Assembly: GCF_023656565.1 (NCBI RefSeq)
Contig: NZ_JAMOKG010000001.1
Location: forward strand, 378,456-442,455
Length of the DNA stretch: 64,000 bases
Direction of reading: 5' to 3'
DNA from: Flavobacterium tyrosinilyticum
Lineage (GTDB): Bacteria > Bacteroidota > Bacteroidia > Flavobacteriales > Flavobacteriaceae
Shown here one piece after another: positions 52,601 to 59,232 of the stretch. A program made the translations under genes and the position numbers. Every line of letters starts with the position of its first letter. The first letter of the stretch is position 1. Under the pieces are notes generated by a model. It was not told where the DNA came from, searched no databases, and saw only the letters and a program-made list of their open reading frames with translations.

Positions 52601-55317
52601 ACAGCATTATCGGTTACATAATTATTATTACCACTTGCACTGCCATAACGTCCAATTGTCACTGCAATTCCTTTAATCTTAGCATTTACTGGAATTGAAA
52701 ACTTAAAATCCTTAGCCATAAGATATTTGGTTGTCGTATTGCTACTGCTACTTGCAGAGGCAACACCTGAGCCAATTGAATTAGCGCCTGTAGGATTTGA
52801 CCAATCAAAAGATCCTGATCCTGTTCCTGAGACATTACTTACGGTTCCAAATAGTGGTCCAACACTATTTGAAGTCGCACATGGCGAAGTGGCTGTCAAT
52901 GATCCAGTTTCACCTTGACAAATAGTTACTCCTGTTGTTGTTGGCGCACCATCAACTGCATTAATAACAATACCAGTGTTTGCAGCAGAAGTACATCCTT
53001 GTGGATTTGTTGTAGTTACCGAATAGGTACCGGGTACCAATCCAGAAAAAATACCAGTTGTACTATTTACTGAAGCAGAAACAGGATTTGTTCCCGTTAA
53101 TGTATAACTTATTCCAGAACCGTTTGCAGGTGTATTAACCGTTATTGTACCTGTTGGAGCAGTACAAGTTGTTTGCGTTACACTCACTGTTGGAGCTGCA
53201 GGCAAAGCTAAAATTGATATATCATCAACGGCAGTACTTGTTCCATTAAAATTTACACCTGGAACATTTGATTGGCCTGTACCTTCGTACGTTTTATTCG
53301 CACTACCATAAGCATTTGTAAATGCCGTTATTCTTCTAGTAGAATTGGCTGTTGTACGCGTTGGGTCAAGATATAATGCTTGCGCATTTGCACTATAAGT
53401 TCCTGCCGCCATAGAAGCCGCTACTTTTCCAAATAAAGTTATGGTAACAATACCATTTTGTGCAATGTTAAATCCTCCAAAAACAGGATTATTGGCCGTA
53501 GCTGTAGCCGAATTAGCTAGAGTTCCTGCTGGTCCTGAAGCTCCAGTAGAGTAAGTTGCTGTAGCTGAATCAAATTCGATACCTGTTGGAAAACTAAAAT
53601 CCAACATTACACCAGCAGCATTTCCTGCTCCCGTATTTTTTATTTCAATTTCATAAGAAACTTTTTCATCAATAGCATTACAAATTGCAGTAGTAGATAA
53701 TGTTTTGGCTTTTGTCTCAAGAACGGGGAAACAATTCGCATTAACTTGTAGATTTGCAGGTACGTCTGCAACTGTAAAAGTTGATACATAACCATCTGTT
53801 CCAGCAATAGCTCCATGATTAATTCCGTTTCCTGCATTAGATTTACCAGCTGCTCCACCAATTACATTTGTTGTAATGGTTACTGAACTTGAAACATTAT
53901 GACAGATTATTCCACCACCACCACCACCACCTGGTCCGTGCTCGTTATTATTATCGTTTTCAGTGTTTCCACCTACTCCTCCCTTAGCTTGAATTTGAAT
54001 GGTAGCAGTACTATTGTTAGAAACATTCAGCAAAACTGTTCCACCTGCTCCTCCACCTCCAGCACCATCAGGTGAGTTAGCGTAGGTTCCAGGCGCTCCT
54101 TTTCCTCCATTTGCATAAATAGTACCATTCCCTAAAACATTCCCTGCGTTTATAAGAATAATTGCTCCACCAACACCACCTTTTACACCAGAAGAAGCAT
54201 CATTTGCATCACCTGCGCCTCCTCCACCGCCCATAATAAGCCTTGGAAATTTTTCAATCACAGTATACGATTTTGATCCTGGTCTTCCTGCTCCTGTAAG
54301 GTTATTGGAGAATAAATCTCCACCACCACCTTGCCATCCAGCGCCACCAAGTCCACCAAATCCACCATTTCCACCGCCTCCACCGCCAGTATTATGGTCG
54401 TTACCACCACCTCCTGCATTCGCTGGAGCTCCTCTTCCTGAAGAACCTCCTGGCATTCCTTCCACTGTATTTGCTACCTGATTAAAACCATCCCACATAT
54501 ACTTAGGCGTACCAGCTATTCCTTCTCCTTTTCCTGAAATTTTGCTATTTGATGAATCACCAACATAAGTTTTTGAGTCATTAGCATCCGAACCTGCTTT
54601 TGGGCTATATCCTCCTCTAAAACCTCTTGCACTTCCATCAATACTAAAACCGTTAAAGTTAAAGGTTCCAGAAACATTAAATGCAATAATACCACCCGCA
54701 ACTCCATTAAAAGGAGGAGTAGTAATATTGGCTGTAAGAGTTAAATTAGAATATTGAGGCACTCTAACTACCTGAAATGTCCTCTTTCCTCTTGAAGTAG
54801 TTGGATCTGCATTATAAAAACTATTCAAGACACCATTATTAGCACCTGTACCTTTAAACGTTAAATTTCCTCCTGTCAAGGGTACATTATTTGTTGCAAT
54901 TACATACTCAAAAACCCCGGTATTACCGAGAGCTGTAAATCCTGTTCCTCCTAGATTATCTGGACCGCTGTTCGTCGTACCAGAACCATAACTAGTTGTA
55001 TTTGTATAATTTATTGAGGCATCTTGCATTTGAATAATTAAAATCAAATCTCCAGCAGAGATTGGAGTTGTGCCAAAATTATTCGAGTATTGATCCGTTG
55101 CTGGCACACCTGCTAGATATATAGATTGTGCTCCTGCATTCAGTGTTACATTTCCTGTGATCGGATAATATGTATTCACTGAACTTGACACCGCAACAGG
55201 TCCGTCAACTCCAGGGGTGCCACATACTTGTGAGTATGAGAATATTGGTAATGTAATAAATAAAATAAGAAAAATTAGCCTGTAAAATCCAGACTTACAA
55301 AAAGTAGAGTTACGCAT
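43618..55317 (-). CDS. Giant repeat adhesin with T9SS type B C-terminal domain
   Basis: The ATG at 55317 gives 3899 residues (a TTG two codons earlier is possible). A signal peptide is followed by a glycine-rich region (about 290-510), a SprB-like repeat (about 710-785) and Ig-like W-Y-x-x-x-x-G units (about 980-1220). Seven tandem 73-residue units (about 1475-1985, K-P-x-L-A-D-I-T-x-E-C-S ... W-S-F-S-D-G-N-G-N) come next, then a HYR-type domain. Four 96-residue units (V-K-D-D-F-G-T-K-T-S-G-S) and about four 201-residue composite units (D-A-V-E-D ... L-V-A-N-A-D) follow, then a DUF11-like domain (about 3670-3770). The C-terminal 100 residues are the gliding-motility-associated type B domain (A-F-S-P-N-G-D, E-I-Y-N-R-W-G-V-L-V-F, G-T-Y-F-Y-I-L). 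It is expected to be exported by SprA and anchored at the surface for adhesion or motility. Confidence 0.93.
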   Translation of the reverse strand: MRNSTFCKSGFYRLIFLILFITLPIFSYSQVCGTPGVDGPVAVSSSVNTYYPITGNVTLNAGAQSIYLAGVPATDQYSNNFGTTPISAGDLILIIQMQDASINYTNTTSYGSGTTNSGPDNLGGTGFTALGNTGVFEYVIATNNVPLTGGNLTFKGTGANNGVLNSFYNADPTTSRGKRTFQVVRVPQYSNLTLTANITTPPFNGVAGGIIAFNVSGTFNFNGFSIDGSARGFRGGYSPKAGSDANDSKTYVGDSSNSKISGKGEGIAGTPKYMWDGFNQVANTVEGMPGGSSGRGAPANAGGGGNDHNTGGGGGGNGGFGGLGGAGWQGGGGDLFSNNLTGAGRPGSKSYTVIEKFPRLIMGGGGGAGDANDASSGVKGGVGGAIILINAGNVLGNGTIYANGGKGAPGTYANSPDGAGGGGAGGTVLLNVSNNSTATIQIQAKGGVGGNTENDNNNEHGPGGGGGGGIICHNVSSSVTITTNVIGGAAGKSNAGNGINHGAIAGTDGYVSTFTVADVPANLQVNANCFPVLETKAKTLSTTAICNAIDEKVSYEIEIKNTGAGNAAGVMLDFSFPTGIEFDSATATYSTGASGPAGTLANSATATANNPVFGGFNIAQNGIVTITLFGKVAASMAAGTYSANAQALYLDPTRTTANSTRRITAFTNAYGSANKTYEGTGQSNVPGVNFNGTSTAVDDISILALPAAPTVSVTQTTCTAPTGTITVNTPANGSGISYTLTGTNPVSASVNSTTGIFSGLVPGTYSVTTTNPQGCTSAANTGIVINAVDGAPTTTGVTICQGETGSLTATSPCATSNSVGPLFGTVSNVSGTGSGSFDWSNPTGANSIGSGVASASSSSNTTTKYLMAKDFKFSIPVNAKIKGIAVTIGRYGSASGNNNYVTDNAVRLIKANAILTQDNKVSTKWSTSSTSTIDYGGGSDLWNTTWTRDDINDSGFGIALSASIRSNNTTVTASVDYIQITVSYTIGEIEWYTTSTGGSSIYTGTSFNPVGVTGSGLTSTATATTKTYYAACSGNSNCRAAVNFVVNAKPTIATITSNSRCGAGEVTLEATASVGTINWYAAATGGTSLGTGESFTTPSLSTSTSYYVDATENGCTTPTRTEVKATINTVPTINSTTEGSICGSGSVKLTATASTGATINWYADPTSSTVLGTGTTFNTPTLTATTTYYVGAVTSSGCTSTSRIAVAAVINTASSIAFTSGTQNPTVCSGASVPNAVYTFGGSATNATVSNLPTGLSAAVDTNAKTVTISGNPTTAGTYTITTVGHTAPCTETTIQGKITLTPNVTIASFSPATSSRCQGVETITRTTTATNSTGGIAYSLDSASSTGGNTINSTTGAVTYVAGWSGTTTITASAAGCNGPVTTTHTVTTNTLPTATISGNLTACLTTTLTANSNASSATYVWYKNNVAIPSQTSSTLVVNSDGDYKVKIKNSSTGCEATSAASTVKVSDTEKPVKPVLADITAECSVTATAPTTTDNCKGTVTGTTTDPLTYSTQGTYTINWSFSDGNGNVETATQKVIIKDTQKPVKPTLADITGECSVTATAPTTTDNCKGTVTGTTTDPLTYNAQGTYTINWSFSDGNGNVETAAQKVIVKDTQKPVKPVLADITGECSATATAPTTTDNCKETVTGTTTDPLTYNTQGTYTINWSFSDGNGNTETATQKVIVKDTQKPVKPVLADITAECSVTATAPTTTDNCKGTVTGTTTDPLTYNAQGTYAINWSFSDGNGNVETATQKVIIKDTQKPVKPTLADITGECSATATAPTTTDNCKGTVTGITADPLTYNAQGTYTINWSFSDGNGNTETATQKVIIKDTQKPVKPTLADITGECSATATAPTTTDNCKGTVTGTTADPLTYNTQGTYTINWSFSDGNGNVETATQKVIIKDTQKPVKPTLADITGECSATATAPTTTDNCKGTVTGTTTDPLTYNAQGTYTINWSFSDGNGNVETATQKVIIKDTQKPSITCPLAVSVSTDANSCTATGVALGAPTVSDNCSGTVTVTNNAPSSFPIGNTTVTWTATDAGGNIETCTQIVKVIGEITANDDSVSSSNGVAGGVVITNIFDNDILNCNKVNRADIDVTVNGNVPSVLIFNATNGAVSVKPNTPTGTYTFDYSICEIANSGNCNTATVKVEIVNDLVAVKDDFGTKTSGSAASNIGNVKSNDTLDGASVTSANTAVTAGSDGPLSVDADGDVTLAANTPSGSYSITYEICEKGANPSNCKTATAEVKVENGLVAVKDDFGTKTSGSAASNIGNVKSNDTLDGASVTSANTAVTAGSDGPLSVDANGDVTLAANTPSGTYSITYEICEKDANPSNCKTATAEVKVVNGLIAVKDDFGTKTSGSASAIVGNVKSNDTLDGASVTSANTAVTAGSDGPLSVDANGDVTLAANTPSGSYSITYEICEKGANPSNCKTATAEVKVENGLVAVKDDFGTKTSGSASAIVGNVKSNDTLDGASVTSANTVVTVGSDGPLSVDANGDVTLAANTPSGSYSITYEICEKSANPSNCKTATAEVKVVNTIDAVLDTITPINGNIGGTTVSLIGNDTLNGNKAVIGTNSGEVTINIVGTLPSGLTLNTNGTITVAPNTPKGDYKIEYTICEVGAVPTNCDSVTITVPVTAGNLVANADEIPSVLGSDAPQTLGKNVFDNDTKNAQPLDPSDVTLKTTAADPKGYLTVDADGKIILGANPPAGDYELTYEICEKLNPDNCSSNTVKVTVGLPVIDAVEDTVSPINGNIGGKTISLTANDKLNGNPITVGTAAGEVKFEIIGTLPSGLTLNSDYTISVAPNTPKGDYKVEYKICENTNPLNCDSVTITVPVTAGNLVANADEIPSVLGSDAPQTLGKNVFDNDTKNAQPLDPSDVTLKTTAADPKGYLTVDADGKIILGANPPAGDYELTYEICEKLNPDNCSSNTVKVTVGLPVIDAVEDVIGSINGNIGGKTISLTANDKLNGNPITVGTAAGEVKFEIIGTLPSGLTLNSDYTISVAPNTPKGDYKVEYKICENTNPLNCDSVTITVPVTAGNLVANADEIPSVLGSDAPQTLGKNVFDNDTKNAQPLDPSDVTLKTTAADPKGYLTVDADGKIILGANPPAGDYELTYEICEKLNQDNCSSNTVKVTVGLPVIDAVEDTVSPINGNIGGTTISLTANDKLNGNPITVGTAAGEVKFEIIGTLPSGLTLNSDYTITVAPNTPAADYNVEYKICENTNPLNCDSVITVVKVTGGNLVANEDVMPSAVGVNIPQKVINIFENDTKDGNKLVPSEVDLKVTQGDPKGYLTVDADGNVILAPNAPAGEYELTYTICEKLNPNNCDSNVVKVTVTEPKMAVTANSYCSNNVPYVNYSVSPENFTTNNLLTVKWIDSNNNVVATQTNLPLSGNILWPGAEVDNNKNGTDWPGWILNNGIWSEGADGFEATRNGVKIEFSLNPTVTVSVAYPPATPDCNARPTFSIKANNDETGPVNVKKGANATVNIFLNDLLNGAQIKPSDVILSIPVVNPNFSLNENGSVNIAANTPDGIYELTYQICEVANTSNCSQAVIKITVDNVADPAPPTENQITLNNDNDVSADGINGSLEFVNVLENDLINGKPINPADVTIKPLTESPYFEWNADGTVNVKPNTPGGNYPLTYQVCEKANSSNCSTATLNVFVEVPAISVIKTAVFNDENKSGFANAGETITYKFTVTNTGNVPLVGITINDPLPGVVVSGPAINLGVNESNETNFTAVYKITQEDINRGSVSNQATVKGSSVRGVVVEDQSDDASNSGDSPTVLDLNGCSIKVMNAFSPNGDSKNARFYIRGIECYPDNTVEIYNRWGVLVFSIDQYNNNDRVFEGYSNGRSTIKQTDGLPVGTYFYILKYKDSAQKSHQESGYLYLNK
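45280..47690. repeat. Tandem repeat, 603-bp period, about four copies
   Basis: A marker sequence near AGTAACCGAGTCGCAG recurs at 46201, 46804 and 47407, with a diverged copy near 45598: exactly 603 bases each (201 codons). Each unit encodes two related domains in alternation. The middle copies are almost identical at base level; the outer ones diverge. Confidence 0.9.
47690..48840. repeat. Tandem repeat, 288-bp period, four copies
   Basis: The marker TCATCTTTAAC occurs at 47954, 48242, 48530 and 48818, exactly 288 bases apart (96 codons). The copies are nearly identical and differ by scattered changes, some silent. Confidence 0.92.
49358..50890. repeat. Tandem repeat, 219-bp period, seven copies
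   Basis: The marker TTTTACAGGTTT starts at 49576, 49795, 50014, 50233, 50452, 50671 and 50890, exactly 219 bases apart (73 codons). Units encode an HYR-related domain with two cysteines (E-C-S and D-N-C). Copy order alternates between variants (Ser or Asn in L-T-Y-x, AEC or GEC), which suggests past unequal crossing over. Confidence 0.95.
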
Positions 55318-55323
55318 AGACAA

Positions 55324-55829
55324 CTTGAGTTTGTGGAACAGAAATTTCGGATGCTAAAAAACAGATGATTGTTTTTAGCATATTGATGAGATACGAGAAA
55401 AAATATAAAATGGATTTAAAAAAACTTAGAACAGCTTTTTCAAGACATACATATAAAAAAGACATTATGCAGACCATTGTCATATAGTAATTTAAGACTA
55501 TAAAAGTCTCACTGGTTTTAAATTAAGTAGATTTGGAAAGTGCGAAAGTATATCTAGGAATAAAATCAATCCTCATTATTCCGACAAAGTGCACATAAAG
55601 TCGTTAAACAACATTTTTTAACAATTGTTTACCTATTGAAAATCTAATTTCTGTAAATATTTAACAATAAAACAGCCGAATTTTCTTAAAAATTTAAAGA
55701 GATATTCAATTCCTACAGAATTTATTGATAAATAAGTAAAAAACGTAGGAAAAAAAATAGCGCAAAGGGAGAAAGATCCTTTTAATATAAAAAACTAAGA
55801 ATCAGAAAGATAAAACAAACATCAGCTTG
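55324..55829. other. Long gap upstream of the adhesin gene
   Basis: No gene is seen in these 506 AT-rich bases. Inverted repeats are TGCTAAAAA (55352-55360) with TTTTTAGCA (55372-55380), AGACT (55495-55499) with AGTCT (55505-55509), and TAAACAA (55605-55611) with TTGTTTA (55625-55631). A near-consensus -7 element, TACTTTCG on the minus strand (55543-55550), with TTG 16 bases further upstream, could start a leader of about 220 bases. No clear terminator for queG was found. Confidence 0.4.
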
Positions 55830-56756
55830 TTACTGTAAAAACTTAATATTACGTTTTAAACCATCGAATTTGGTTCTTTTAATAGGAGAGTTTTTAAAAA
55901 CTAGCTTAAAGGTTTCTTCTGTAATCTCTATCCAGTCTTTTTTAGCAAAAGAAAGCAGCTCTGGATTAGGATTAAATAAAGGTTCTGAGTGGGGTTTAGA
56001 AAATCGGTTCCATGGACAAACATCTTGGCAGGTATCACAGCCAAACATCCATTCATCGAATTTCCCTTTCATTTCTTCAGGAAGATTTTCTTTTAATTCG
56101 ATGGTATAATAAGAAATGCATTTGCTACCATCAACAATATATGGTGCTACAATTGCCTGTGTAGGACAGGCATCAATACAGGCGGTACAAGACCCACAAT
56201 GGTCTGTAACTGCATAATCGTATTCTAATTCTAAATCAATAATAAGTTCGGCAATGAAGTAAAAAGAGCCAACCTTTTGAGTAATCAGGTTACTGTTTTT
56301 TCCAATCCAACCCAAACCGCTCTTTGCCGCCCAAGCTTTATCTAAAACAGGTGCCGAATCGACAAAAGCACGTCCTGATACCTCTCCAATATTTTCTTGG
56401 ATTGAGTGCAAAAACTCCTTTAATTTATCCTTAATTACAAAATGATAATCTTGACCGTAAGCATATTTAGAAATCTTAAAACTCTCATCGTTTTGCTTAG
56501 AATCTGGGAAATAATTAAGCAAAAGCGATACGACACTTTTACCATCATCAACCAACAAAGTTGGATCGAGACGCTTATCAAAATGGTTTTCCATATAGGC
56601 CATTTGACCATTACGATTGTTCTTTAACCAATTTTCAAGTCGAGGAGCTTCTTGTTCTAAAAAACCAGCCTTAGAAATTCCGCAAGAAATAAACCCAAGT
56701 CTTTTGGCTTCTTCTTTTATAAATTTTGAATATGTTTCTTTTGAATTGATACTCAT
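55830..56756 (-). CDS. queG: Epoxyqueuosine reductase QueG
   Basis: The 308-residue protein has an N-terminal DUF1730-type catalytic domain ([11 protein letters not shown] near the start, [19 protein letters not shown]). Two 4Fe-4S motifs follow: [12 protein letters not shown] and [11 protein letters not shown]. It reduces epoxyqueuosine to queuosine in wobble position 34 of GUN-decoding tRNAs, using cobalamin. Length fits the short QueG form without the HEAT-repeat tail. Its ATG overlaps the P450 stop (ATGA), implying translational coupling. Confidence 0.95.
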   Translation of the reverse strand: MSINSKETYSKFIKEEAKRLGFISCGISKAGFLEQEAPRLENWLKNNRNGQMAYMENHFDKRLDPTLLVDDGKSVVSLLLNYFPDSKQNDESFKISKYAYGQDYHFVIKDKLKEFLHSIQENIGEVSGRAFVDSAPVLDKAWAAKSGLGWIGKNSNLITQKVGSFYFIAELIIDLELEYDYAVTDHCGSCTACIDACPTQAIVAPYIVDGSKCISYYTIELKENLPEEMKGKFDEWMFGCDTCQDVCPWNRFSKPHSEPLFNPNPELLSFAKKDWIEITEETFKLVFKNSPIKRTKFDGLKRNIKFLQ

Positions 56757-58099
56757 CGTTTAGAAAATGAAACTTCAACGTTAATAGGTTTTAAAGTAAT
56801 TAATGGATTAAACTGAACGGTATCATTATCAGATTTAATAGTATACTTTTTAACAATCTGAGATATCGTTAAACACATTTCATAAATGGCAAATCCAGTT
56901 CCAATACACATTCTAGGACCAGCCCCAAAAGGATAAAAATATTGCATTGATTCCTTTTTTTGCTCTCCAAGAAATCGCTCTGGAATAAATTCATCAGGAT
57001 TATTCCAATATTTTGGATTACGATGCAATTCGTAAAAAGAAACTCCAATCAAAGTGTCTTTTTTAATTTTAAATTCAGCCAAAGCATCATCCTCGAGATT
57101 TTGCCTGTCAGTAATCCAAGCTGGTGGATATAAACGCATAGACTCGTTCAAAACCGCATTTGTATAGACCATTTTTTGAAGCTGTTCTATAGTGTTGCTT
57201 GTTTGAGATTCAACCTCAATGATTTCCTCAAAAACCTTCTGTTGAACTTCGGGATTTCTTCCTAAAAGATAAAGTGTAAAAGTTAACGCGTTTGCCGTGG
57301 TTTCATGTCCTGCAATAAAGAGAACTTTAATTTCATCAATCAATTGTTCAATAGACATGCTTTCGCCCGTATCTTCATATCTGGTTTCCAGAAGCATGTT
57401 CAATAAATCATTAATTTCTTCATTCGAAGTTTTTCTTTCCTCGATGATTTCCTTAATAATAGCATTATTTTCCTCTGCTAACTTAAGATGTTTCTTGACC
57501 TGGCCACTCATTGCAAACCACCAAGCTTTATGCGGAAGTCTGATTTCCTTAATCAAGAAGTTTTGCACTTCTTCTATAATAAATTTAATGCGATGAAATT
57601 TATCCTCAGCATTTGAAAGCTGGAATAAAGATTTTGCGACAACATTAAACGCAAGATTACTCATAACTGGAAAAAGATCTATTGGCCTTTCTTCAACTAA
57701 ATTATTTACTTCTGAAGCAATAGTCTCATTCATATTATCAACTAGCTGATTCATTTTTTGTTTATGAAATGCTGGCTGAATAAGTCGTCTCTGTTTTAAC
57801 CAAAAATCACCATCACTAGTTAAAAGTCCCTTTCCTAAATATTTGGAAAGATAAACCGATTGAAATTTAGATTTATTATAATTCTTTTGATTCTTAACTA
57901 AAATATGCTGTGCAATTTCATTATCTCGTGACAAGATTATATACTTGGAAAAACCAATTCGTATAGAAAAAGAATCTCCGAATTTCTCAAAATATCTTTT
58001 ATGAAAAGGAATCGGATTTCTACGAACACCTTCAGCATCCTTGAAAAATCTAAGTAAAGATAAATTCTGAGGATAAGTATATTTAAACTTGTCTGACAT
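56753..58099 (-). CDS. Cytochrome P450
   Basis: The 448-residue protein has the heme-thiolate motif [12 protein letters not shown] with Cys398, the I-helix A-G-H-E-T-T, the K-helix E-x-x-R in N-E-S-M-R, and P-E-R-F before the heme loop. No membrane anchor or fused reductase is seen, so it is a soluble enzyme needing separate redox partners; none is encoded next to it. The pattern is closer to CYP102/CYP4-like fatty-acid hydroxylases than to typical actinobacterial P450s, but substrate prediction is not possible. It sits between ruvB (4-base gap) and queG (4-base overlap) in one transcript. Confidence 0.93.
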   Translation of the reverse strand: MSDKFKYTYPQNLSLLRFFKDAEGVRRNPIPFHKRYFEKFGDSFSIRIGFSKYIILSRDNEIAQHILVKNQKNYNKSKFQSVYLSKYLGKGLLTSDGDFWLKQRRLIQPAFHKQKMNQLVDNMNETIASEVNNLVEERPIDLFPVMSNLAFNVVAKSLFQLSNAEDKFHRIKFIIEEVQNFLIKEIRLPHKAWWFAMSGQVKKHLKLAEENNAIIKEIIEERKTSNEEINDLLNMLLETRYEDTGESMSIEQLIDEIKVLFIAGHETTANALTFTLYLLGRNPEVQQKVFEEIIEVESQTSNTIEQLQKMVYTNAVLNESMRLYPPAWITDRQNLEDDALAEFKIKKDTLIGVSFYELHRNPKYWNNPDEFIPERFLGEQKKESMQYFYPFGAGPRMCIGTGFAIYEMCLTISQIVKKYTIKSDNDTVQFNPLITLKPINVEVSFSKR

Positions 58100-58103
58100 A
58101 TAA

Positions 58104-59126
58104 TTAAAATAAACCTCCCTGTATATTTGTGTTTATTTTTCCAAGATGCTTATACGCTTTATCTGTAACTTCTCTTCCTCGAGGCGTTCGCATGATAAAT
58201 CCTTCTTGAATCAAGAAAGGCTCATAAACTTCTTCTATCGTTTCACTGCTTTCACTAACAGCTGTAGCTAAAGTTGAAAGTCCTACCGGACCGCCTTTAA
58301 ATTTATTAATAATAGTTAATAGTATTTTATTATCCATTTCATCTAGACCATGAGCGTCTACATTTAAGGCTTTTAAAGCATATCTTGAAATTTCTATATC
58401 AATTCTTCCATTTCCTTTAATTTGAGCAAAATCACGAACACGTCTTAATAATGCATTTGCAATACGAGGAGTTCCGCGGCTTCTTCCAGCAATTTCAATT
58501 GCAGCTTCTAGATCAATAGGCATTTTTAGAATAGAGGCACTTCTTTCAACAATTGTTGTCAAAAGTTCTGTAGTATAATATTGTAAACGCGAAGATATTC
58601 CGAAACGAGCACGCATTGGAGCCGTTAATAATCCCGATCGAGTTGTTGCTCCAATCAAAGTAAAGGGATTCAAATTGATTTGCACTGTTCTCGCATTTGG
58701 ACCAGATTCAATCATAATATCAATTTTGAAGTCCTCCATAGCAGAATACAAATATTCTTCCACTACAGGACTTAATCGATGAATTTCATCAATGAACAAA
58801 ACGTCTCTTTCGTCTAAGTTTGTCAGCAAACCAGCCAAATCACCAGGTTTATCCAACACAGGACCAGAAGTAATTTTGATTCCGACTTGCAGTTCGTTAG
58901 CCAATATATTTGCCAAAGTCGTTTTCCCTAAACCAGGAGGTCCATGAAAAAGTGCATGATCGAGTGCTTCACCACGCTGATTAGCGGCGGCAACAAACAC
59001 TTTTAAATTTTCCAAAACTTGATCTTGTCCAGCAAAATCATCAAATGATAGCGGACGCAATCTTTTTTCGAGATCTAACTCTTCTGAGTTATATCCTTTA
59101 GTAGTAGGATCTAGATTTTCATTCAT
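58104..59126 (-). CDS. ruvB: Holliday junction branch-migration ATPase RuvB
   Basis: The 340-residue AAA+ protein has Walker A (G-P-P-G-L-G-K-T-T), Walker B (L-F-I-D-E-I-H-R), sensor 1 (G-A-T-T-R), the arginine finger region (M-R-A-R-F-G) and the C-terminal winged helix (T-P-R-G-R-E-V-T). It drives branch migration with RuvA (encoded at 35935). A TATCTTTG element ends only 4 bases before the ATG, so the transcript may have almost no leader. It is the first gene of the ruvB-P450-queG unit. Confidence 0.97.
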   Translation of the reverse strand: MNENLDPTTKGYNSEELDLEKRLRPLSFDDFAGQDQVLENLKVFVAAANQRGEALDHALFHGPPGLGKTTLANILANELQVGIKITSGPVLDKPGDLAGLLTNLDERDVLFIDEIHRLSPVVEEYLYSAMEDFKIDIMIESGPNARTVQINLNPFTLIGATTRSGLLTAPMRARFGISSRLQYYTTELLTTIVERSASILKMPIDLEAAIEIAGRSRGTPRIANALLRRVRDFAQIKGNGRIDIEISRYALKALNVDAHGLDEMDNKILLTIINKFKGGPVGLSTLATAVSESSETIEEVYEPFLIQEGFIMRTPRGREVTDKAYKHLGKINTNIQGGLF

Positions 59127-59130
59127 CCTA

Positions 59131-59138
59131 CAAAGATA
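59131..59138 (-). promoter_or_regulatory. Bacteroidota -7 promoter element TATCTTTG
   Basis: The minus strand reads TATCTTTG (TAnnTTTG), ending 4 bases from the ruvB ATG. Confidence 0.5.
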
Positions 59139-59194
59139 TATAAACTAATCAGTTTGTAAAATAGCAAGACTGAACGATTAAAACTTTAACTAAA

Positions 59195-59224
59195 CAAAAA
59201 AGGCTATCATTTCTGATAGCCTTT
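59195..59224 (-). terminator. Intrinsic terminator after COX I gene
   Basis: On the minus strand AAAGGCTATCA, GAAA, TGATAGCCTTT and T-run. The plus-strand arms are 59199-59209 and 59214-59224. A perfect 11-bp stem with a GAAA tetraloop, 9 bases after the COX I gene. Confidence 0.92.
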
Positions 59225-59232
59225 GATTATTT

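Noticed and set aside
43618..55317. SprB itself as the identity of the giant adhesin
   Set aside because: It has only one SprB-like repeat and different tandem domains, and is shorter than I recall for SprB; the shared C-terminal domain class is not enough for the name.
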